64,000 nucleotides of DNA from Notospermus geniculatus (lineage: Eukaryota > Nemertea > Pilidiophora > Heteronemertea > Lineidae): contig NMRB01000712.1 in the NCBI GenBank assembly GCA_002633025.1, forward strand, positions 93,770 through 157,769. The letters are read 5' to 3'. Below are positions 32,731-42,095 of the stretch, piece by piece. Each line of letters begins with the position of its first letter. The stretch's first letter is position 1. Position numbers and translations under genes: made by a program. The notes beneath the pieces are model-generated. The model saw only the letters and a list, made by a program, of their open reading frames with translations. It did not search any database and was not told the DNA's origin.

Positions 32731-35700
32731 CTGAAAATGACAGGATGCAATCAATAGGGGGCAGCACCGAGTGATCGGTGAGATCTTGATGAAGATTTTA
32801 AACCACCATGGGCAAAATTCTACAGCGTTAACAGGACTGTGAATCCAAGCCACAAGTGTGAAGAGTCAAGTCAACTCTTTGCAGCCCCTGGACTGGAAAA
32901 CTATGGCGTACTTCGATGAATATGCAAATGACGTTACCTTATTTGGAGGGGATGGCGAGTTGGTCGCCAAGTCTCCTGACAGCTTCCTCTTCTTCAGAAT
33001 TCCTGCACTTGGTGACGCTGATGGTGAGTAGACACGGTGGACTTTGATCGGATGGAATCCAGACCGTGAGAATGGCACCGGGGATATTGTGGACAGGGTT
33101 GGAGCCTTCAAAATTTCTGCTATGGGTGATAATCTGTTAGCAGCAGTCGGTATCGGGGCAGATGGGGAACTAGTGGTCACAGTTTCTTCAGTTGTTTCAC
33201 GTTTTGCTAAGATTTCTTTGGATTTGGCGAGGATTCGGTCGACTCTGGACATGCGATGCAGACGGACCGGATCAGTCAGGCTGGAGACCGGTTTTGACTT
33301 CTTCTTCGGCGTACTGTTACTATTAGACACATCCACCTCGCGGTCCGGTCGCATCTTCTGCGCGCTCTGACTGGCCAGCTCCACTAGCCGCATACCACGA
33401 CTCCGTACAAACTGCGGTGATGCTCTCCTGTTCCTGCTGAGCATGAACCTTGTTTGTTTGTTCGTCGACCTTGGCGTCTCCTGCAGTTTGTCGCTAGGCA
33501 ACTCATCTTCTGCCTTCACAGGTGTATCAACCTTGTCCTCAGTCTCCATTTTGCTATCGTCTGCTGTGTTCAAAATCGGGCGTGAAATTAAGTCCTGGAC
33601 TTCGGGACAAACATTCGACATCGTCTGACAGAGGTCTTCCAATTCTGGTTCAGAATCGACATCATCCGGCATCGCCACAGAATCTGGCATCGTCTCATTA
33701 TCATTACTTCCTGCCTCATTCTCTACCTTCGTAGAATTCACTTCAACCTCTTGACGTTCATCCGATTTTTCATTCACAACATCATCGGGATCCTTAACCG
33801 ACTCCCGAAGCAACTGCAATAAATGTATGTTCTTCTCTGAATTCCTCACCAAGCTTCCCTTCAATTTCGCCGCCCCATCTTGACGTTCATCCGATTTTTC
33901 ATTCACAACATCATCAGGATCCTTAACCGGCTCCCGAAGCAACTGCAATAAATGTTTGTTCTCCGAATTCCTCACCAAGCTTCCCTTCAATTTCGCTGCC
34001 CCATCAGACAGACGCGTAGACCGAGTCTTCTTCTTTGACTGTCTCATGACAACTCTCAGGCCGCGTTCACACTCCTCTCGACTTTTCTTCCGCCTTCCTA
34101 CAAGAGCCTCAGAATTCAACATCGAGTTCTGCGTGTCTTTGACATCACTCGAAACAGACGGCACAGCCTCACTTTCATTATCAAACAAATCACATGACTC
34201 AGTAGTCTCATCCTCACCACCAGTATCCTGAGAACCCCTTGCTTCAGACTGCTTGCCCTTGAGGCTACTCAAGGGCAAATCATCATCTGGATCCTTCTCT
34301 TTAGCAATGAGGTCCCCGAGGGGGACGTCGTCGTCTGAGTCCTCTGCAACGTCCAAGTTACACTTCCGATTAAAAATATCCTCCTCGTAAACCTTGCTAG
34401 TAATCTTTTTTTTCTGTTTTGTTGCAACTTTTTGTTCTTTTTTTGCATCTCCCTGGGCACCAAGTCTCTTCCTTCTACCAAGTCTTCCCTTCTTCTCTTC
34501 TTTTGTCTCCTTGGCAACGGTTTCTTCATCAGGAACATCCTCAGCATCACCAACTCGACTCTTAGATATGGCCCTCTCAACCTCAGCATTCACATCCTGT
34601 TCCTTGGTTTCTACATCCTGACCTTTGACCTCTACATCCTGACCTTTGACCTCATTTACATCTTCCGTTTCAGGAACTACCTGAGCAGACGTTGTAACAT
34701 CTGTCGTCTGCCTCTTCCCAACAATAACCTCAACACCAACTTTCTCCACTGCATCTTGGGAATCGGACTTCAGGATCCTGCCTCGTCTCGTCCTAGGCCT
34801 CCTCTCTCCTGACGTTTTCGTTTCAGCGGCACTCTGTGACGGCGCAATATCTTGGGTTTCTGAGCTCTCCACAAGAGCAGGCAAGTCAGCCGATTTTGGC
34901 CCACCGCAAGGCTGCGATTCGCCCTCCACCTGGCTTTCCTTCTCATTAGACAGACCCTCCACGGTCTTCACATTCACGGTCTTATCCACCGACGGCTGCA
35001 CTGAATCCTGTGAACTTGATCTAAGTTTTCGACGGCGCCCTCTTCCCCTCTTAACCTCTTTTGGACCGCAGACACTCTTACCGTCTAAAACAGCGTCCTT
35101 TTTCAAGTCACTCGCACTCGACACTGTCGTCTTTGTCTCGTTTCCTATCTGCGCTGCCCCAGGGTCAACTTCCATGTCCTCAGCAACGTTACGTGGCAAT
35201 TTCTCAACATCAGCGGAATTATCGAAACCAGAATTGATTCCACACGATTCTGAATCAATAATTTGGATGAAGTCTGCTTTCATGTTTACTTCTGAATCAT
35301 GGGAGCTCGCGGCTGCACTGGCTACATCGCCATCACCAGCTTCCTTCACATCATCTGAACTTTCTTTAAGAGCAGTTGACGACGACTCGGAAGATTTGAA
35401 ATCAAATCCCTGAGAACTTGGCACGAAATCTTCCGACTCGATCACCTCTGCTAAATCCTCCAGTTCATCCTTCTGATCTCCATGACTGAATTTAAATGAC
35501 CTTGGCCCCCTTCTCTTTGACCTTTTACTTGACCTTGACCCCTGAGAAGAAGCAGACGACCTTCCAGAACTCTCCTGGGAAGGAACAAGGAAACCTTCAT
35601 CTTCCAATTTTTCCTCCTTGTCCCCCGATTTCTCCCTCAATTTATTTGGACTGAAGGTTTCTATTTCATGCTTGGTAAGTTTCTTCAATTTCACCACCGG

Positions 35701-38700
35701 CGTGGCGTTGAGCTTTTTCTCATTGGATGAGAAAACAACGCCATCTGGTGACATTTCAACGTGGATCGTCTCGCATCTGGAATCATCTGGCGTCTGTGTG
35801 GGAGCATCTGAACCTACATCTGCACCACTAGCATCACTTGCTTCGGTATTTTCTTCAGCAGNAGGACAACCTAGGTGATTTTATGTCGTCTGCCAACATG
35901 AGGTAACTGTATGTTACAGGTTATCAAGTACGCTGGTATCAAGGGCTTCTGATGGCTCACTATCCTAGCACAAAGAGAGACAGTAAGATCGTATGTTTGC
36001 AGAAGCAGTACTTACGTCATCCTTCAGATTGCCGACGGGCATCTTGAGTTTCCGTTTTGACTGAGCCGGCGATTCTACTTCAGCAGCCCTTCCTGGTGAG
36101 GTCTTGGCATTCGGTGACGCCACCTTGTTTAAGAAACTGCCACGCATTTTGAGTGGTGAAGTTATGCCGGGAAGGTCAGGCAGTGGAGCTTGTGACTCGA
36201 CCTACAAAGGAAAAGAATGGAAGGACTATGAATGCAGACCAACATTCTGATCACCCACATGTATTGTGCACCATAAGACAACAAATTTAGACGTCAAAGT
36301 CGTTGTCCCAAGGCAGCGGAGCTTCTACAGAAAACTTGTGAAGACAATTTTCCCAATTTCCGGCACCTCCACTGAGATCATTCATCCAAAACAACAACGG
36401 TTGCTGTAGATATGTAACCAAATTGTACCTGACTAATCTGACTGACAGGTGTCTCTCCAATCACAACAATCTCCGTCGTCTGCCAACCAGGGAGGATTAT
36501 GGGAGTTTTGTCCTTGACCTTCATCATCACGGGCCTGGAAGTGAACCGACAACAAATGTAAACAAAAGTGATATTGAACGGCGTGGATGGTTGGACTGAA
36601 TACAACAGAAGCAACTGCAGAAGATATTAGGAATACCAGTACATACTTCAATGATTCCGGGTATTTCAGCAAGGATGTGTTTGCGAAGGTCGCGTTCCAC
36701 AGACTTGTTGTCGCCTGCTTGATCTTTTGTTTCGGATGCAGAAAGGTCGCCTCTAGTAATGGAGATACGGTTTCCAGGAAATCTGTGTCGTACGGTCCAG
36801 TGAAGCGTGACTGTAGACTGGTGCAGATGTTTTGCCAGAGTCTCTCAAGCTGAAACGAAGAACAGTTGAATTTTCAGGTTAACTTCCATGTCAGGGTGTT
36901 CGGATATCAGAATGTCCACAGCTGATCATACAGGTGACGAAAGCCAAGATGTCATTCAGCAAAACTCATCTTCATGTTTCAGTGCAGTTGTTCATGAAAC
37001 CAGGGCTAGTTACTCACCTTCCCACAGATGGCGTTTGAGTATAACTTATTCACAGACTTCTTCGCAGAACCCTGCAGAAGTGCTCCCATCGGTTTGGCCA
37101 ACAAGGGAACAAGGGCAGCAATGATGGTCGTCTGTGTCACATGACTGAATAATGCATCGATGACTCCAATCGTCTGGCTCATAGCAGACTGGAGGGTCGT
37201 CTGCAACGATTTCTGAAAAGTAGAACTTGAAATGAAGCTTTTTTGACTGACTATGGAAGGTACGCTTCGACTCATGACACGTTTCGTCAGCCGGTAGAAA
37301 AGAGGGATACAAACTGAAGGAAAGTCCATCCATGCCACGTATTGCTGAAGAGTGAAGCCTCATCTGTGACAATGATCACCCCATCATGCAGATCCCGAGA
37401 GTGATGCCGATATGACTCGACCTACCTGTTTTGATGCCTCGACTTTATCAAATCCAGAACTCTCCTCGTGAATTGCTTCAAGAAGTTTCTCAATGACCTT
37501 GACTAGAGAGTGAAGGTTACCCAGAGGTTTTTGTTTCCGTTTGGTCCACTTCCCCGGGCTGACACCCACTGGAATGAAGGAAAGACATATGATAGACTTG
37601 TAAATTGTCTGACATAGAGTGTACAATGTGGAGTCAGAGTTTCTAGCCAAATAGTAGAGAAATGGTGTAAAGTGACTTGTCCAAGATTATGAACCAACAG
37701 GTCAGATATGGATGTAGAACTGAAACGGCATTGCTGCTGCACCGTACCCCAATCCATCTCCCCGAAACGGCCCCCCAAGAATGCTCACTTATTCCAAAAC
37801 TATGTGACGTTGAGAATGCGGAAAAGTCGATGGCATCTGTGACTGTTCCACAAATCTGTGAAAGTACATCCATGAAGTGCACATTGTCCAAACGACTGTC
37901 GTTCATAGCACCGAGTAGCTTAGCACAGAGTTCTTCACAGCAGATATTTGCTTCGGCGTTCGTCACAAGGGCTGATAAACGAGCGAAGGTGTTGTAGAGT
38001 TCAACCCAGAGCTTCACGAGGGTCTTGATGGTTGGCTGGGGAAGAAAAAAAGATGACGTTGGGTCAGAGTGTTTCCTAAGATCAGTTCAGGCCAGATGAG
38101 ATATGAATGGCCGACCAAACAAATGTCGTTTCCAAGACAACCTTACCTGGGGCAGATCACCTTGGAGTATTTGCGAGACAGGCAGCATGAGCGCGCTGTA
38201 CATACAGGAAAAGTTGTGCTCTAACGAGTCACCTTGGTTGACTTCATTGGTCTGAAATCACAAGACAACAGAAGGGTGGAATGAGCGAAAGATGTCAACA
38301 AACAACATCAGTCAGATTCTTGGGACGCTTTCTTCGAGTCCCGTTGTGGAATCATTCTTGGCTTCCAATTCGTTGGTGGCAGAGGACACCACCGAATCAT
38401 GTTGACAATACAGCAGGGAGCGGTCAGAAGCATTCCTGTCATAAATTGAGGTGTTGACTGATTTAGAGACTGCCGGAGCTCCGGTTTCGTCCTGCAACAC
38501 TATTCTTATACTATTTGTCAGAATCCAACAGATATTGAGCCAATAGGCTCAGATCACTCACCTTGACAACATGCTCTATCAGAGGTCGTACGACCATACT
38601 CCAGAGTCGCCAAACGGATTCCTTGTTTTCTATTGACCCTGCCACTTTGTCCAACATCTGCAGAACTGATTGGCTGAAGCTGAGCGCCGTCTGATGGTTC

Positions 38701-41614
38701 ATGAAGCCACAATCGATAAGCGTCTCAAACAGTTCAAAGAATCTGCAATGATATTTACCTCTTGTCACGGAATATATGATGAATGAATTCAAGACACAGC
38801 TTTTTACCAGAACTTCATGACCATTGCTTATTTAGAGAAGAAATATCGAACTGATAACCTAGACACGTTTTGTTCAAAACCTTTTCAATCTATTCAGGCA
38901 AATCACGGGAAATGGGTGGAACCCCTCACCGTTGTTCCACACAGCACCTCTTCACCAGATGTTCCGCCATCAGCAGCTCAATCAAAAGTAAAGCAGGCGT
39001 ACCCTGAAATAAACACAACAGTAACAGGCACGGTATACAATTCAATTGGAAACGGAAATTCCGGGCTCACAGTATCACAATGAAAATTTGGTGCAGACAA
39101 TACTTACGTGCATTGTGTTTCCAAAATGGTGGGATTGTGAGCTGAGAGCCTTTGGGGGCAGGCAGCAGACGACTTCCAGCAGTTTCTGAAATGAACAGAC
39201 GTCTGTCATTGAAATGACGATCATATCTACCACCAAGCTGAGATCTGAAAGTTGAAGAAGTCTGCCCTCTATCTCCCAAAAGATGGCGCTTACTCTCTTC
39301 ACTGTTACTCACCAAGACTTTTGGCGGCTCAATGACTTCCGCATGAACAATGAGCTGCAATGCAGTCAGAAGAGAAGTGAGCGTGTCAGCGCCCTCTTTC
39401 TTCCCGATAACTGTGAGAACGTTCTTGCAGTGAGCGACGAGGGAATACCAGATACTGTACAGCAATCCCACTGAAAAGAAACGACAACAAATCTCCCATT
39501 ATTGGCGAGAATAACGTGTGGTGTGGTTGGAATTTCAAAGTCCTGTTTCCTGAGTGACAGACTTTACCTGGAATCTGGTTGCCTAGCAACAGAATGGCCT
39601 CCCTGGTAGCACCGATGAAGGTCGTGCAGTGTTTGGCAAAGAAAGCTGGACTAGTAACAATATTTGTTGGCAGGGAATCTGTAATGTAGGAAAGCAAATG
39701 ACGGAGATATTAAGACTGATGAAGATAGATATATTATAGAACTTATTACGGAATGCAAATGTGGTTGCCATGGCAACACCGCAAGCATGCTCCGTTAAAT
39801 TAGACCCAGAAGAATGAACAACACTCACCAAGTGTATAATTAAACTTTGGGAAGTCCATGTCTGGTGTCTTCCCAAGAAAATGTGAGATGACTTCGCAGG
39901 CCAACATCTGAACGGAATGGAAGGTGGGGATGATGCTGCCGTAGCTGGAGAGGCTGAGTTGAGGGGTCCCTGGACTGGTCAAGTTTCCACCTGAAATGTA
40001 CAAGGATGTTTATTTCCTTATGACATCGTGTACAGCGAGATAACACGATCATAATTACATGACCTCACTGCGTCTTCACAAGCCAGGACTTATTGCAATC
40101 TTCAAGGCTTACGTAGTCATTGGCAACCAAAACATGCCATGGCAACCAAAACATGCCATGGCACCCCAAAGTTTAATCACTTGAGTAGACATGAAGTTAG
40201 CATTACAAGTTGAAAAAATCTGACCACCGACTCACCTGTTTTTGACAGAGTATTGGATGTTCCGACCCCATTGGATAAAATGGGAAGTTTTCTTGATGGC
40301 GTGTTTGGTCCGCTGGCCACACCAAGGCCGAGGGCAAAGTGTAGTAATGGAGCACATGTCTGAAAAGGAGATACATCAAACAGCTGATGAAAGGCACGAA
40401 AACAAGACAGCCATTGTGAATTTCCCCTCAATCATTTCAGGAAAACCTCTCCGCAAAAACTGCGGGTATATGACTGGCAAACTGCTCAAGAAACTTGCTC
40501 AAGTTTCACAATCGAAGCAAGCAGACAACCAATCCACTGGTAATTTTCCAAGTTTTCTGTGATGGGGTGAAACGGGAAACAGGAACAGTTCCATACCTGA
40601 TCAAATAACTGCGTAGCCTTGTCCCCGAGCTTGGTTATAAAATGCCACCACACGCGTAACTTGAGCACCGCCAGACGTTCGACCTTGGCATTGTTGTTCT
40701 TGAACACCATCATCATCAACTTGACGCGTTTGTTATCGCATAAAATTTCTGAAAGATACAATGAGTGGTGATGACTGGGCGTAAAAATACCTAGGCGTAG
40801 CAGATCACGTCATCTGTTTTGAAGTTTAAGACAAGTTCCATGTCACGGCGAATTTGACAACACTACGACCGACGTCTGCTGCTTCACCTGGGTTTGTAGC
40901 AAAGTTGTCGATCATCGTCTTCCATGCTTCGAATGCGGCAACCTTGACCTCGGTAAACTGGCTCTTAAAGGCCTGCTCAGCAAGGCTTAGGATGGTGTTG
41001 ATGAACGTTCCATGGTGGATAGCCTGAAAATCGAAAAAAGAAATTCACTTCAGTAGCTGTTCAGCTGCCCTCGAAGCGACCAACAAGACACTTACACAAG
41101 TGCCAGGGACACTGTAACTGTACATCATTTTGGCCATAATTTCGATTGACGGCTTCCAACTTACCTTGCCCAACAACTCCACAAAGCATGCCCAAACTTT
41201 CATGACAAATACTTCATGCTTTGCTTGGAACAATTTCCGCATTTCAGCAACACCTGACTGGAAACAGAAAAGGTACTTTAGTAAATCAGTCTTGATCAGT
41301 ATTGGGACATCTAGTCTGAGGGTGGACTCTCATCAGTTATCAGTCTCCGCATGTAAAGTGTAAGTTCTTCTAAAACAAAACTCTCTGTAGGAACAGAAAA
41401 CATAGATTTTTACAACAAACTTACCGACTTCAAATCTGTCACTAGCATCTTGATAAATTCTTCCCGATGTGTCTTCATTAACGGCATCGCTGTTCCCATG
41501 ACCGCCAGAGCCCGTTCACGCACCTTGGGGGCGTTGTGAACAACCAGGCTGTAGACAATTTTGGCCCATCGTGGAGTATGGAGACCCATGTCGTCAGGAA
41601 TTTGTTCGATAAGT
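29698..41614 (-). CDS. RIF1: RIF1, telomere-associated/replication-timing protein (N-terminus missing)
   Basis: RIF1 recruits PP1 to control origin firing and acts with 53BP1 in double-strand-break repair. Exons read on the minus strand: 41425-41614, 41165-41257, 40888-41023, 40597-40748, 40236-40359, 39829-39990, 39568-39678, 39313-39470, 39108-39185, 38930-39003, 38562-38742, 38147-38251, 37789-38035, 37426-37568, 37018-37212, 36647-36849, 36429-36534, 36016-36201, about 32938-35861, 32500-32730, 31137-31474, 30778-30885, 29698-30620. Phases match through the first 18 exons. HEAT-region motifs recall the vertebrate protein: IEQIPDDMGLHTPRWAK, FVMKVWACFVELLGK, WVELYNTFARLSALV, EANICCEELCAKLL. 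These parts total about 2,390 residues; human RIF1 has about 2,470. Uncertain points: the missing start, the N at 35862, and the phase of the 32500/31474 join. Confidence 0.92.
31050..31125 (-). repeat. tRNA-like SINE relic in a RIF1 intron
   Basis: On the minus strand a B-box GGTTCGATTCCCGGGC follows an A-box-like GGGGACAGTGGTTGAG segment. A full cloverleaf does not close. Confidence 0.45.
31631..31770 (-). repeat. tRNA-derived SINE-like sequences
   Basis: Minus-strand GCCGTGATAGCCTAGTGG (A box) leads to a perfect T-arm CCCGGGTTTGAATCCCGGG. The anticodon arm has a four-base loop and the acceptor stem is not paired, so this is not a working tRNA. A second B box (near 31731) follows. Confidence 0.5.
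32050..32232. mobile_element. MITE with GCGCCGCTCCACGTGAC ends
   Basis: About 180 bp of palindrome in a RIF1 intron. The interior alternates CTGTCAGACAGCAATAATTG and its reverse complement, and would form a very long hairpin RNA in the RIF1 pre-mRNA. Confidence 0.75.
32370..32440 (-). repeat. tRNA-like SINE relic
   Basis: Minus strand carries GGGTTCGATCCCCGGTGG (B box) after a CACAGTGGAAAC segment. A similar sequence occurs at 55340-55410. Confidence 0.4.
32938..35861 (-). CDS. RIF1: RIF1 large disordered central exon
   Basis: One exon of about 2.9 kb encodes roughly 970 residues rich in Ser, Glu, Asp, Lys and short basic patches (GRGRRRK, RRPRTRRGR), as expected for the fast-evolving RIF1 middle. 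It ends with SPSASPSAGILKKRKLSG, the SILK-type PP1-docking region, then TNSPSPPNK at donor GTAACG. The 5' boundary is obscured by an N at 35862. No acceptor compatible with the phase-0 end of the preceding exon is visible there. Confidence 0.88.
33751..34008 (-). repeat. RIF1: 129-bp in-frame tandem duplication in RIF1
   Basis: Two consecutive copies, offset 129 bp (43 codons), encode DGAAKLKGSLVRNSE, LLQLLRE and VKDPDDVVNEKSDERQ. Only a few residues differ, including an EN/EKNI change, so the duplication is young and in frame. Confidence 0.85.
36016..41614 (-). CDS. RIF1: RIF1 N-terminal HEAT/ARM-like exons
   Basis: Eighteen small exons encode about 880 residues of alpha-helical repeat. In the family this fold forms the curved N-terminal domain that binds DNA and phosphorylated 53BP1. 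The order of recognisable blocks is the same as in vertebrates, including the low-complexity insertion SPGTPQLSLSSYGSIIPT before VQMLACEVISHFLG, GTPALLLIELL, TNEVNQGDSLEHNFS and KQKPLGNLHSLVKVIEKL. The exon at 41425-41614 starts at the residue equivalent to about 165 in human RIF1. Confidence 0.9.
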
Positions 41615-42018
41615 CTGGAATAATNGTCAATTTATAGTGTCTTTCATTGGAATTTCAGGCAAGTATATTTATATTTTTTCGATTGGGGAGGGAATTATGC
41701 TATAAAAAGTACAGTAGGCCTAACAGCAAGGGGTACAAATACTGCAGTTTTACTCGCACGCTGAATGCTTTTTGCTTTGATTGTGCATTGTGTTCTACGT
41801 CATCGGCGGTAGATTGTCCGCCATGATGGATTTTACAAGAAAAAGGTACCATCCGGACCAGACTCTAAAATTGAAAATTGCAGAGTCTGGTGGCACGAGA
41901 CTACGGAAAGCCCGCCTTTCCAGCTGTCTGGCCACTTTCGGTATTTAGCTCCAACACGTCCTTGACCTTGCTGCTGACATGGCTGAATGAAGCCAGAACG
42001 TTTTTTGTGAAATCTTAC

Positions 42019-42044
42019 CAATCAAAGTCACCTTTTTTCGCCAT
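42019..42044 (-). CDS. RIF1: Candidate RIF1 first coding exon (weak)
   Basis: A minus-strand ATG at 42044 gives MAKKGDFDW before a GTAAGA donor. It cannot splice directly to 41614, because the join would make TGA, so intermediate exons must be absent. Downstream in the same frame, after an in-frame TAA, the open stretch DFTKNVLASFSHVSSKVKD also looks protein-like, so the true start is unclear. Confidence 0.25.
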
Positions 42045-42095
42045 ATCCAGTCGATCTATTTTCTCCTTCGCCGTTAGCTCATAAGAACAGCAACC
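42045..42095. promoter_or_regulatory. Probable bidirectional promoter/leader between RIF1 and CIR1
   Basis: Only 51 bases separate the candidate RIF1 ATG (minus) from the CIR1 ATG (plus). No TATA box was noticed. The head-to-head layout implies a shared promoter if the RIF1 start is right. Confidence 0.4.

Noticed and set aside
33044-35878. Plus-strand open frames of 60-126 residues, and a minus-strand 106-residue frame
   Set aside because: Shadows of the large RIF1 exon in other frames.
38312-38500. A 62-residue minus-strand frame between RIF1 exons, starting behind a CAG
   Set aside because: Composition is protein-like but it runs into a stop before any donor, and the flanking RIF1 exons join in phase without it. 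At most a rare truncating alternative exon.
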